Of a stretch of DNA of 64,000 nt, positions 14,218 to 23,051 are shown piece after piece. The notes under the pieces are model-generated. The model was not told where the DNA came from. It saw nothing but the letters and a program-made list of their open reading frames with translations, and made no database searches. The position numbers and the translations under genes were made by a program. The stretch comes from Clostridiales bacterium (GTDB lineage: Bacteria > Bacillota > DSM-16504 > Desulfitibacterales > JAICDB01). Numbering within the stretch: position 1 is the first letter of the stretch; each line of letters opens with the position of its first letter. Location of the stretch: positions 62,001 to 126,000 of the forward strand of contig JAICDB010000007.1 in the NCBI GenBank assembly GCA_020063565.1. Direction: 5' to 3'.

Positions 14218-16077
14218 TCATGATACTTCCCAGCTCCTCCCGAAGGTAGGAGAGGTTTTTTTCACTATATATTTTGTCAGCTCTGCGGTCATCTCATATC
14301 TTAAGAATGGAGTAATCAAATAAACTCCATTGAACCGCTCAATTATCGCATCAACAATTTCCCGGGCAATTTCAACTCCTTCCCTGCGCGCTGCTTCGCC
14401 ATTTACCCGTGACATCCGCTCGCGCACTTTATCGGATAGCCTGATTCCGGGTACCTCATTATGAAGAAATTCAGCGTTTCGTGAGCTAGTGAGCGGCATA
14501 ACACCAACGAAAATCGGCACTTCGATATGTTTAGTAGCCTGATAGAGTTCCTCGACTTGTTCGGTAGAATAAACAGGCTGCGTCATAATATAATCGGCCC
14601 CTGCGGCAACCTTTTTTTCCAAACGCTCAATTGCCTTATCTAAATTCTTGACATTTGGATTAAATGCCCCTCCCACTATAAAGGATGCAGCACTTCCAAG
14701 GGGCTGTCCCGAATAGGAGATCCCTTTGTTCATTTCTTTAATCAACCGGATCATTTCAAAGGAATTCAGGTCATAAACAGAGGTAGCACCCGGAAAATCA
14801 CCAAAACGAGTCGGATCTCCCGTCACAACTAAAACATGGTCAATCCCCAGGGCATGTAGTCCCATGAGATGGGACTGCTGGGCAATCAGATTGCGATCCC
14901 GGCACGCCACATGAAGAAGAGGTCTGATACCGATTCTTTCCTTAACCAGGGTGCCGAGAGCCATATTACTCATCCTCATCATAGCCAGGGAATTGTCTGC
15001 CAGAGTCACCGCATCCGCACCCGCATCCTTCAAAGCCTGACAGCCGTATAAGAATTCTTTATAATCCAGATTTCTCGGAGGATCCAACTCTACAATAACC
15101 GTATGGCGTCTTTGTATACATTCCGGCAGGGTTGGCTTCATCCACCGCCGGGTGCTTTCAGCATTTGGAATTGAATTTTCTCCAACCAGTAATCTTTTCT
15201 TCTCATCCTTGCTATTTGCAACAAGCTTTTCCGTTACAGGCGATAAATCTTTCAGCGCCTGGGCAATTTTACGGATGTGATCAGGTGTCGTACCGCAACA
15301 TCCGCCAATTAAACGAACCCCCTGCTCCCGTAAACGCAGTGCACTTTTAGCAAAGTATTCCGGAGTCGACTCATACTCGTACCGCCCATCTACATAATCG
15401 GGTAATCCAGCGTTCGGATAAGCGGAAAAATACACATCCTGTAAAAGGGGCACCCTTTCAAATGCTTTAATGATCTTATGCGGGCCCGTTCTGCAGTTGA
15501 GTCCCACTACATCGGCACCTTCGTCCTTCAATTGCGTAAAGGCATCTCTTAAATCAAGACCTTCGTATCTTGAAAGCTGGCAGATAATGGGCAGGTCGGT
15601 TTTCTGCCTTGCTATCTTTAGAACCGCAAGTAATTCTTCCAAATCCAAATATGTCTCAAAGAGCACTGCATCCACATTTTCCTCAAGGAAAACTTCCAGC
15701 TGTTCCTGTACACTGCCGGTGATTTCTTTTAAATCAGGTTCTTTTCCTCGTAAGCCTTGCATTCCTCCAATAGTACCCGCCACGAATACATCTGAATTGG
15801 CTGCCTGTTTTGCAATCCTCACTGCTGCGCGGTTTATTTCTTTAAGTTTATCCTCCAAACCAAAGCGGGCTAATTTTTCGCGGTTTGCCATATACGTATT
15901 TGTTTGAATTAACTTGGCGCCGGCAGCAATGTATTGACGATGGACATTAGCTATTAATTCGGGATTTGTCAAATTTAACTCCTCGAAATTCATCCCTACA
16001 GGGGTGCCCAACTGATAAAGATAAGTCCCCATAGCACCATCACCGATTAATATGTGATTTTTTAAATATTCTCTCAT
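14218..16077 (-). CDS. Bifunctional homocysteine S-methyltransferase / methylenetetrahydrofolate reductase
   Basis: The 619-aa protein has two parts. Residues 1 to about 290 form a homocysteine methyltransferase barrel: GDGAMGTYL near the start, and the zinc ligands Cys 195 (GLNCRTGP) and Cys 260/261 (IGGCCGTTP). Residues about 320-600 form the FAD-dependent MTHFR barrel (VELDPPRNLDYKEF, HVACRDRN, VVTGDP). Such fusions (YitJ type) make methionine from homocysteine and reduce methylene-THF. Start set at the ATG at 16077 behind GGGAGAGG; the frame extension to 16152 runs through the riboswitch terminator. Expression should be off when S-adenosylmethionine is plentiful. Confidence 0.93.
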   Translation of the reverse strand: MREYLKNHILIGDGAMGTYLYQLGTPVGMNFEELNLTNPELIANVHRQYIAAGAKLIQTNTYMANREKLARFGLEDKLKEINRAAVRIAKQAANSDVFVAGTIGGMQGLRGKEPDLKEITGSVQEQLEVFLEENVDAVLFETYLDLEELLAVLKIARQKTDLPIICQLSRYEGLDLRDAFTQLKDEGADVVGLNCRTGPHKIIKAFERVPLLQDVYFSAYPNAGLPDYVDGRYEYESTPEYFAKSALRLREQGVRLIGGCCGTTPDHIRKIAQALKDLSPVTEKLVANSKDEKKRLLVGENSIPNAESTRRWMKPTLPECIQRRHTVIVELDPPRNLDYKEFLYGCQALKDAGADAVTLADNSLAMMRMSNMALGTLVKERIGIRPLLHVACRDRNLIAQQSHLMGLHALGIDHVLVVTGDPTRFGDFPGATSVYDLNSFEMIRLIKEMNKGISYSGQPLGSAASFIVGGAFNPNVKNLDKAIERLEKKVAAGADYIMTQPVYSTEQVEELYQATKHIEVPIFVGVMPLTSSRNAEFLHNEVPGIRLSDKVRERMSRVNGEAARREGVEIAREIVDAIIERFNGVYLITPFLRYEMTAELTKYIVKKTSPTFGRSWEVS

Positions 16078-16101
16078 GATATCCTCTCCCTTTTTAAGTA
16101 A

Positions 16102-16268
16102 ATAAAAAAGACCTCTCGAAAGAAAGGTCCTTGTTTGTTCAGATATTAACAAAGGCCTTTCTTATCTTTCAGATACCAAAAAGGTACCTGCAGGAATTGG
16201 CACCATGGCTTTTGCCTGGTTGCCGGGTTTCATAGGGCCAGTCCCTCCACCTCTCTTGATAAGAAATT
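16102..16268 (-). promoter_or_regulatory. SAM-I (S-box) riboswitch with terminator
   Basis: On the minus strand the canonical S-box blocks occur in order: CTTATCAAGAGAGGTGGAGG, GGACTGGCCC, ATGAAACCCGGCAACC, GGTGCCAATTCCTGC, and the closing GATAAG. The aptamer spans about 16156-16266. The expression platform is a hairpin GACCTTTC / GAGAGGTC followed by TTTTTT (16104-16130). It sits 25 bp before the methyltransferase start and should terminate transcription when SAM is bound. Confidence 0.95.
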
Positions 16269-16300
16269 CCTATAATTTTAACTTTATTCAATTAAATAAT

Positions 16301-16329
16301 ATAATACATAATATCCTTTGCTTTGTCAA
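16301..16329 (-). promoter_or_regulatory. Sigma-A promoter for the SAM riboswitch transcript
   Basis: Minus strand TTGACA (16324-16329), 17-bp spacer, TATTAT (16301-16306). Transcription would start near 16294, about 30 nt before the aptamer. Confidence 0.8.
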
Positions 16330-16339
16330 TAGGAAAAAA

Positions 16340-16513
16340 TTATTGCAATGAAGCCTTCCTGTTAATAAATACATAATTCTGTAAACCAAATTCAGCCAGT
16401 AAAGCCAGTGCCTCGTTAAGATTATCTCCCAATTGTTCCAGACGATGTGCGTCGGAACCAATGGTAAAAACCAGGATACCGGCTTTTATCAACACATCAG
16501 TAACCCTCAAAAA
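16340..16513 (-). pseudogene. Histidinol-phosphatase (PHP family) C-terminal remnant
   Basis: A minus-strand frame encodes VLIKAGILVFTIGSDAHR followed by LEQLGDNLNEALALLAEFG, ending in NRKASLQ and a stop. TIGSDAH is the metal-binding segment near the C-terminus of PHP-type histidinol phosphatases, and the following residues fit that family. The N-terminal 200 or so residues are absent, cut close to 16513. The riboswitch promoter lies inside its 3-prime flank. Confidence 0.75.
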
Positions 16514-16610
16514 AAGCGTAATAAAAAATTCAAAAAAGGAAATTACAGGTCAAAAGATGAAGAAGAATAATAATGACTTTCCTGAAAAATGTTTTATAAG
16601 GAGTGTACGT

Positions 16611-19118
16611 ATGAAAATAGCGTTTTGTGGTGGAGCAGAGGAAGTAGGAGCAAGTTGTTATCTTATAAATATGGATGGTAAAAACATTTTGTTGGATAGC
16701 GGTATAAGGATGAAGTCCGGAAAGGATGCATTGCCGGATTTCAGACGAATCCAGGAACATGGGGGAGTAGATGCAATAATAGTAAGTCATGCACACCTGG
16801 ACCATACGGGTTCCTTACCTGTAATCAGCAGAGAATACCCTGGTGCTAATATATACATGACTCATGCTACTAAGGACCTGATTAGAGTGCTATTATATGA
16901 CAGCCTGAAGATTATGCATCGTAATGAAGCAGAGATACCCATTTATGCAGAAAATCACGTCCGCAGCATGTTGGACAGGATCGTATGCTATTCCCCTCAA
17001 TTTTCCTTCAATCCACTAAGTGGAAGTGATATAAAGGTGACGTTTTATAACGCAGGACATGTGGCAGGTGCGGTCCTCATTTATATCCAGGGAAATGAAG
17101 GTACCATCCTTTATACTGGCGATATATCGGGAGTAGACCAGCAAACGGTAAACGGCGCTTCAGTACCAAAACTCAGGCCGGATGTAATTATGATTGAATC
17201 AACCTATGGAGATAAACTCCATTCCAACAGGCAGGTAGAAGAAAAAAAGCTTGTGGAATCTGTAGGAGAAGTAGTTTCAAGGAAAGGCAAAATATTGATA
17301 CCTGCCTTTGCACTGGGTAGAGCTCAGGAAATTATATTGCTTTTAAAAAAGGCTATAAACAAAGGAGAATTGCCAAAAATTAAAATATATGTAGACGGTA
17401 TGGTAAAGGATATTAATAGAATGTACAAGCTGAATCCCAATTATCTTAAGAGGCATTTAGCGAAAAAAATATTTAGAGGTAATGATATATTTTATGATGA
17501 TAATGTCATTCCTGTAGATAGCGATGAAATGAGGCAAGAGATTGTTAATTCTGCTGATGGACTCTGTGTCATAGCAAGCTCCGGTATGTTAAAGGGCGGT
17601 CCCAGCTCATTTTATGCTGAAAAGTTTGCAGCAAATCCTGATAACTTCATAGCCATAACAGGCTACCAGGATGAAGAATCACCTGGCAGAGAAATATTGA
17701 ATCTACTGAATTCAGAAGAAGAAAAAAAATTTTTAAAGATTAATGATAGAAACATCCCACTAGTTTGCGGGATAGGAAAGTATGGCTTGTCAGCTCATGG
17801 AGACAAGGGAGAACTGGTAGGCATTATCAATCGAGTTGCTCCCAGAAAAATCTTTTTGGTCCATGGAGAAAAGGAAATAATACAGGGTATGGCCAAGGAA
17901 TTGAATAAAGAAGTACGAGCTCAAATTTATGTGCCTATTAATGGTGAAGAATATGATATCAGATTTAAAAATCCCAGGAAGCAGTTAAATATAGAAAAAG
18001 AAACTCCACCCTTAAATAAAAAAGAAGAACTGACTGAAGAAAACATACCTGAGCTTTGGGAGCATATTTACAAAACTACAGGTATTGAGGCAGGATATTC
18101 TATTGAAGAGCTCATTTATATCTGGAGTGGAAACAATGATTTCACAAATGAAAGGATAAACAAGTACCGGGATTTATTAAATAAATCCAAATATTTTACT
18201 CCCAACTCCAGAAGGTTATTTCTTTACCACCCGGTAAAAGAGGAAGAATTAGCTGTAGATGATAATCAGGTAATGGAAATGAATGAAATGCTGAATTTTG
18301 TTGATGAAATCTTTCCAAAGGAAGCCAGACTGTATAAAAAGGGTGCAAGGTATGATGAGAAAGTTGCCGTCCTCTATTTTGACTTCCCTAACAAGGCAAA
18401 GAAGGTGTATAAGGAACAAATTAAGAAATTAGAAGAAAAATCAGGCTGGAAGGTGGAAATAAACGCTGATTGCAATCAAGGTGCGGCTGAAGAATTAATT
18501 TATTCACTTCTTCCTGTTGGAACAGGGATAGATAAGCTTTCTTACTACAGGGATAAGGGTTATTTTGCAGTGACCCTGGATAGAAAAATAGACGATATGG
18601 AAAAGTTGCAGGATAAATTTGAAGATATAACGGGTCTTAAACTACAAATAGGTTCGGGGAATAAAGAAGAGTTAAATGGAGTCTCATTAAAACCTGTTGA
18701 TACGGAAAAAATGATGGAACAAAATAAAGCCTTTGCAGTGATAGATAAATCATTTAAGGATGAAAAGCATAAGATATTTAAGATGAGCAAAAAAGTTGCA
18801 GGAAATTTGCCATATATAGAGCTTTCTTTTATATCCCCGCAGGTAGGAGAGAGATATAAGGATTTAATTAAAAATCTGGAAATTGAGACCGGCTGGAATA
18901 TTACCATAGCACAAAATCCAAATCAAAATGAAATAATTAAGGTGGTTAAAGGCCTCTGTAAGGAAATGGGAATCGAGCTAAAAAAGAATCCCAGTATATA
19001 TACCAATGAAGGAGTAGTTGCAATCAAAATAAAAGAAGATTTCGACCCCGGGATTGAGGTGGATATTGTAAAGAGATTTCAAGAAGAAACAGGTTATAAA
19101 TTAAAAATAAATGCATAA
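16611..19118 (+). CDS. Metallo-beta-lactamase/beta-CASP nuclease with duplicated C-terminal module
   Basis: The 835-aa protein opens with a metallo-beta-lactamase domain (VSHAHLDHTG: H60, H62, D64, H65; H150; D171). A beta-CASP domain and an RMMBL end follow (LSAHGD H396, LVHGE H418). This is the core of RNA-processing nucleases such as RNase J or CPSF-like enzymes and normally ends near residue 450. Here about 370 more residues follow. Residues about 583-680 and 733-834 look like two copies of one module: a beta strand, a helix with YKxxIKxLExxxGW, NQ, then a second strand-helix with F-E-TG. Start set at the ATG at 16611 behind AAGGAG. It is probably an RNase with added RNA-binding modules. 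Confidence 0.85.
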   Translation: MKIAFCGGAEEVGASCYLINMDGKNILLDSGIRMKSGKDALPDFRRIQEHGGVDAIIVSHAHLDHTGSLPVISREYPGANIYMTHATKDLIRVLLYDSLKIMHRNEAEIPIYAENHVRSMLDRIVCYSPQFSFNPLSGSDIKVTFYNAGHVAGAVLIYIQGNEGTILYTGDISGVDQQTVNGASVPKLRPDVIMIESTYGDKLHSNRQVEEKKLVESVGEVVSRKGKILIPAFALGRAQEIILLLKKAINKGELPKIKIYVDGMVKDINRMYKLNPNYLKRHLAKKIFRGNDIFYDDNVIPVDSDEMRQEIVNSADGLCVIASSGMLKGGPSSFYAEKFAANPDNFIAITGYQDEESPGREILNLLNSEEEKKFLKINDRNIPLVCGIGKYGLSAHGDKGELVGIINRVAPRKIFLVHGEKEIIQGMAKELNKEVRAQIYVPINGEEYDIRFKNPRKQLNIEKETPPLNKKEELTEENIPELWEHIYKTTGIEAGYSIEELIYIWSGNNDFTNERINKYRDLLNKSKYFTPNSRRLFLYHPVKEEELAVDDNQVMEMNEMLNFVDEIFPKEARLYKKGARYDEKVAVLYFDFPNKAKKVYKEQIKKLEEKSGWKVEINADCNQGAAEELIYSLLPVGTGIDKLSYYRDKGYFAVTLDRKIDDMEKLQDKFEDITGLKLQIGSGNKEELNGVSLKPVDTEKMMEQNKAFAVIDKSFKDEKHKIFKMSKKVAGNLPYIELSFISPQVGERYKDLIKNLEIETGWNITIAQNPNQNEIIKVVKGLCKEMGIELKKNPSIYTNEGVVAIKIKEDFDPGIEVDIVKRFQEETGYKLKINA

Positions 19119-19120
19119 CA

Positions 19121-19266
19121 TGAAAACCATAAGCTTGTCGTTTAATAACCTTAATTTCGTTGTTTATACCTTCCAGCTTGCCTGTATGTATCGGATAATA
19201 AGCATGATTTAGAATTCCATCCTTATGTCTCTGTAGGGTTTCTGCAAATTTACTTAGCGAGATATA
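19121..19266 (-). mobile_element. ISL3-family transposase remnant
   Basis: A minus-strand frame encodes KFAETLQRHKDGILNHAYYP followed by IHTGKLEGINNEIKVIKRQA and YGFH. The GxLEGINNxIKxIKRxAYG motif is the highly conserved C-terminal part of ISL3-type DDE transposases. A TGA lies at 19267-19269 and the rest of the transposase is missing. The fragment abuts the end of the nuclease gene. The adjoining 19270-19410 holds no recognisable gene. Confidence 0.8.
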
Positions 19267-19413
19267 TCAAGCATACTGTAGGCATCTGGAGTTATTTTCT
19301 ATAAATACGAGTTATTTATCCTTATTGTGGTATACCATTAATTAAACTTATCTAAGACGCCTATCTCCCATTTGCTTCCAGAAAATTGAAATGGTAAGAT
19401 ATCCTTGTATACG

Positions 19414-19445
19414 ACCTTTAGTTATATAACTAAAGGTTTTCTTTT
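19414..19445 (+). terminator. Palindromic hairpin upstream of kamA
   Basis: ACCTTTAGTTAT / ATAACTAAAGGT is a perfect 24-bp palindrome followed by TTTTCTTTT on the + strand. It ends about 30 bp before the kamA start. It can terminate read-through from the left, or act as a leader attenuator if the promoter lies upstream of it. Confidence 0.7.
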
Positions 19446-19475
19446 GTAAAAATAATTCTCAAGGAGGTTTTAGTC

Positions 19476-20720
19476 ATTTTAGAACAAAAAAGTGATGATT
19501 GGAACGATTGGAAATGGCAATTGAGGAACAGGATCACCAAACTAAAGGATTTAAAGGAAATAGTTCAACTAACCCCGGAAGAAGAAAAAGGTGTCAAAAG
19601 CTGCCTGGATAGTTTAAAGATGGCAATTACACCCTACTACGCATCACTTATCCACAAGAGTGACACTTCCTGCCCCATCCGCAAACAGGCCATTCCCACC
19701 GAGCAGGAACTACAGAAATCCCACTGCGATATGGAAGACCCTCTCCACGAAGATGCCGATTCACCTGTACCCGGGATCACCCACAGATATCCCGACAGGG
19801 TCCTCCTACTAGTCACCGATCAGTGCGGTATGTACTGCAGGCACTGCACCAGGAGAAGGCTTGCAGGAACAACTGACAAACACTTACCGATGAAACAGAT
19901 TGAAAAAGCAATTAATTATATCAAAAATACGCCTCAAGTCAGGGATGTCTTGCTTTCCGGCGGTGATCCTCTGCTTTTATCCGATAACCGTTTGGATTTT
20001 ATATTATCTAAACTCTATTCCATACCCCATGTGGAAGTTATTCGAATTGGAACCAGGACACCGGTGGTTTTACCGCAGCGAATTACGGATTCACTGGTTA
20101 GTGTCTTAAAAAAATACCATCCTCTCTGGATTAATACACATTTTAATCATCCGAAAGAAATAACTCCCGAAGCTATAGAAGCCTGTAATAAACTCAGTAA
20201 TGCAGGAATACCTCTGGGAAATCAAAGCGTCCTTTTAAAGGGAGTCAACGATTGCCCCCATATCATCAGAAAATTGGTTCAAAAATTAGTAAGCATCAGG
20301 GTAAGACCTTATTACATTTACCAGTGCGACCTCTCAACCGGAATAGAACACTTTAGAACTTCCGTATCACGGGGAATAGAAATAATTGAATACTTACGGG
20401 GACACACCTCCGGATTTGCAGTACCGACCTTTGTAGTTGATGCACCGGGCGGAGGCGGCAAAATACCTGTCAATCCGCAGTATATGATTTCTCAATCTCA
20501 AGATAAAGTCATCTTAAGAAATTATGAAGGTATGATTACAACATATACGGAACCTGAAGATAAAAAAAGTACCTGCAGAGAGTGCGGAATTTGCAAGGAC
20601 AAAGCAAAAGCCGGTGAGACAGGTGTTGCAGAGCTTATAAACAAAGAAGGAACAGCAACACTCGTTCCCAAGGGATGTACAAGAAGCAAGAGACGGGAAA
20701 AACATGCGGTAGGTGAATAG
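19476..20720 (+). CDS. ablA: Lysine 2,3-aminomutase (KamA/AblA), radical SAM
   Basis: The enzyme converts L-lysine to beta-lysine using SAM, an Fe-S cluster and PLP. CGMYCRHC is the radical-SAM CX3CX2C motif, and DAPGGGGKIPV carries the PLP lysine. A C-terminal region with four cysteines follows. The TTG at 19521 gives 399 aa but begins in the middle of the family-conserved stretch WNDWKWQLRNRITK. That stretch is encoded intact upstream, and AAGGAGG (19461-19467) lies 8 nt before an in-frame ATT at 19476 with no ATG/GTG/TTG between. I therefore place the start at ATT (414 aa). It pairs with ablB 2 bp downstream. Confidence 0.9.
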   Translation: MLEQKSDDWNDWKWQLRNRITKLKDLKEIVQLTPEEEKGVKSCLDSLKMAITPYYASLIHKSDTSCPIRKQAIPTEQELQKSHCDMEDPLHEDADSPVPGITHRYPDRVLLLVTDQCGMYCRHCTRRRLAGTTDKHLPMKQIEKAINYIKNTPQVRDVLLSGGDPLLLSDNRLDFILSKLYSIPHVEVIRIGTRTPVVLPQRITDSLVSVLKKYHPLWINTHFNHPKEITPEAIEACNKLSNAGIPLGNQSVLLKGVNDCPHIIRKLVQKLVSIRVRPYYIYQCDLSTGIEHFRTSVSRGIEIIEYLRGHTSGFAVPTFVVDAPGGGGKIPVNPQYMISQSQDKVILRNYEGMITTYTEPEDKKSTCRECGICKDKAKAGETGVAELINKEGTATLVPKGCTRSKRREKHAVGE

Positions 20721-20722
20721 TA

Positions 20723-21601
20723 ATGAACACTATCAAAGCCGGACAAATTATTTTTGACAGCGCCCCGGAAATAATTACTGAAACTACCTCTGATTTTAAA
20801 GTTTCAGTAAAGCTTGATTTTTTAAATAAGCGACTTAAGGTCCTTAACTATAAAACAAGAAACTATACCCGCTTAACAAATTTTTTGAGTCAAATAGCAG
20901 CTCAAAATAATCTGGAAAAAATTATTATTATTGCCAGGGAAAAGGATTGGAGTATGTTTGTAAAGAAAGGCTTTTCTTTAGAAGCATTTAACCCATATCA
21001 CTTTAAAGGCAGGCCCGGTTACTATCTTGCCGGGTTTCTTACGGTAAAAAGAAGGAAAAGTAGTCAAGTAGCAAAAAAAGATGAGATAGTAAGGATAGCA
21101 AGCGCTAAAGGAAAGTACAAAAGTGAGCGGTTGAAAAAAAATTTTTCCCTAAGGCCGGCAAAAAAGGAAGATATTCCGGAGCTTATTAATCTCTACCGGA
21201 ATGTATTTGCAAGCTATCCAACGCCCATATATGAAAGAGAATATCTTGCAAAAGCAATGGCTAATGATACTTTCTTTATGCTAGTCTCCGACCGGGGCGG
21301 TAAAGTAGTAAGTGCAGCATCAGCAGAAATGGATAGGGAAAATTTATGTGCTGAAGTCACCGACTGTGCAACGCTGCCTGAATTTAGAGGCAACAAACTG
21401 ATGTATTATCTGATTAAGGAAATAGAGAAAGAAATGAAGAAAAGAAATCTCATCAGCCTCTACACAATTGCCAGGGCAATATCTCCCGGGATTAACACCG
21501 CCTTCAGCAGGAATAACTATAAATATTTTGGGCGGTTTATCAAAAACTGTCACATTTGCGGAAATTTAGAAGATATGAATCTATGGGTAAAAAAAATTTA
21601 A
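20723..21601 (+). CDS. ablB: Beta-lysine N-acetyltransferase (AblB)
   Basis: This 292-aa protein has an N-terminal family-specific half and a C-terminal GNAT domain (from about residue 140, FSLRPAKKEDIPELINLYRN; acetyl-CoA loop LPEFRGNKLMYYL). AblB acetylates beta-lysine at the epsilon amine. Together with KamA it yields N-epsilon-acetyl-beta-lysine, a compatible solute known from methanogens and some anaerobic bacteria. The start follows the ablA stop by 2 bp (GTGAATAGTAATG), so the two are coupled. This suggests salt or osmotic stress in the habitat. Confidence 0.9.
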   Translation: MNTIKAGQIIFDSAPEIITETTSDFKVSVKLDFLNKRLKVLNYKTRNYTRLTNFLSQIAAQNNLEKIIIIAREKDWSMFVKKGFSLEAFNPYHFKGRPGYYLAGFLTVKRRKSSQVAKKDEIVRIASAKGKYKSERLKKNFSLRPAKKEDIPELINLYRNVFASYPTPIYEREYLAKAMANDTFFMLVSDRGGKVVSAASAEMDRENLCAEVTDCATLPEFRGNKLMYYLIKEIEKEMKKRNLISLYTIARAISPGINTAFSRNNYKYFGRFIKNCHICGNLEDMNLWVKKI

Positions 21602-21628
21602 GCCCCCACTGGGGCTTAAATTTTTTTT
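21597..21628. terminator. Shared terminator between ablB and the carboxylase gene
   Basis: Stem TTTAAGCCCC / GGGGCTTAAA with a 4-nt loop. A T8 run follows on the + strand, and the minus strand also reads into T. It serves the two convergent operons. Confidence 0.85.
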
Positions 21629-21630
21629 GA

Positions 21631-22998
21631 TTAACTCGAACTTACTGTTACTGACTCTCTGCTCATCAATTCCTCGGTAAATAACGTATACGCATTACCG
21701 TTCAAAAAAACAGGATGATTTAAAACCTGCATATGAAAGGGTATCGTGGTATTAATTCCTTCTATCCTAAAACCTTGAAGCGCTGCTTTCATGCGGTCAA
21801 TTGCCTCATTACGCGTTCTACCCCAGACTACAACTTTGCCTAAAAGAGAATCATAATACGGGGGAATATTATAACCCGCATAAACATAGTCATCGATACG
21901 AACTAAAACTCCTCCAGGCGGCACATAAGCTGTTATTGTACCGAGACTGGGCATAAAATTTTGCCCGGGATCTTCCGCATTAATTCGGCATTCAAGCGCC
22001 CAGCCGTCCAGCGTCACATCCTTCTGGGAATACTGCAGCTTTTCACCTGCTGCAATCCGGAGCTGTTCTTTTACTATATCAATTCCACTTACCAGTTCTG
22101 TAACGGGATGCTCCACCTGAATCCGGCTGTTCATCTCAATAAAGTAAAAATTACCTTCCTGGTCCAGTAAAAATTCCACAGTACCGGCATTAGTATAATT
22201 AATGCCTTTCACAAGCTTTAAAGCAGCTTCTGTAATCCTCCTGCGCAGGTTTTCATCCACTACCGGTGATGGGCTTTCCTCAATTAGTTTTTGGTAGCGG
22301 CGCTGGATAGTACAATCCCTTTCACCTAAATGAATCGCATTACCATAGTGGTCTGCCAGCACCTGCACTTCAATGTGGCGCGCTTTTTCCAAATATTTTT
22401 CAATAAATACGCCGGCTGAAATAAACGTCATACCTGCTTCCCGCGCAGAGGATTCCAGTTGTGCTTTTAATTCCTTTTCACTGTGGACAGTCCGTAAACC
22501 TCTACCGCCTCCGCCGGCAGCCGGTTTAATCAGTACGGGAAAACCTATCTCACGGGCAATTTCAGCTGCGTCTTCAACATTATCAACCGGTTCTGAACTC
22601 CCCGGCACCACCGGCAACCCTAAATTCATTGCCAGTTTTCTCACCTTGACCTTATTTCCGGTAAGATCCAAAGTTTCGGGTTTAGGTCCGATAAATTTAA
22701 AACCGTACCTCTCGCAGATAGAAGCAAACTCCCCGTTTTCCGATAAAAATCCATATCCCGGGTGAATGGCGTCAACATGTGCTGCCATGGCTTTGGCCAG
22801 TATTTTTTGGATATTTAAATAACTGCTGGCAACAGGCGCCGGGCCCACACAATAGGCTTCATCTGCCTCTTCTACATGCCTGGAGAGCCTATCAGCCTCT
22901 GAATAGATAGCTACCGCTTTAATCCCCACTTCCCGGCACGCACGTATAACCCTTAAAGCAATTTCTCCTCTATTGGCAATAAGTATTTTTTTAAACAA
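21631..22998 (-). CDS. Biotin carboxylase subunit (AccC/PycA type)
   Basis: The 455-aa ATP-grasp enzyme opens with KILIANRGEIALRVIRAC, has the glycine loop AAGGGGRGLR and the active-site stretch EMNSRIQVEHPVTE, and has the normal subunit length. It would carboxylate biotin on a carrier protein using bicarbonate and ATP. The TTG at 22998 follows GGGAGTG. No biotin carrier (BCCP) or carboxyltransferase gene is adjacent; the only operon partner is the PurE-like protein upstream. It could serve acetyl-CoA, pyruvate or another carboxylase whose other subunits lie elsewhere. Confidence 0.88.
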   Translation of the reverse strand: MFKKILIANRGEIALRVIRACREVGIKAVAIYSEADRLSRHVEEADEAYCVGPAPVASSYLNIQKILAKAMAAHVDAIHPGYGFLSENGEFASICERYGFKFIGPKPETLDLTGNKVKVRKLAMNLGLPVVPGSSEPVDNVEDAAEIAREIGFPVLIKPAAGGGGRGLRTVHSEKELKAQLESSAREAGMTFISAGVFIEKYLEKARHIEVQVLADHYGNAIHLGERDCTIQRRYQKLIEESPSPVVDENLRRRITEAALKLVKGINYTNAGTVEFLLDQEGNFYFIEMNSRIQVEHPVTELVSGIDIVKEQLRIAAGEKLQYSQKDVTLDGWALECRINAEDPGQNFMPSLGTITAYVPPGGVLVRIDDYVYAGYNIPPYYDSLLGKVVVWGRTRNEAIDRMKAALQGFRIEGINTTIPFHMQVLNHPVFLNGNAYTLFTEELMSRESVTVSSS

Positions 22999-23051
22999 TA
23001 CTATGTCACTCCCTGATGATAATTTTTGGAAAAGATGTTCGAAAACTCATT

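Noticed and set aside
16193-16215. TGGCAC at 16199 on the + strand as a sigma-54 promoter
   Set aside because: The TTGC element is not at the right spacing, and the bases belong to the conserved GGTGCCAATTCC block of the SAM riboswitch.
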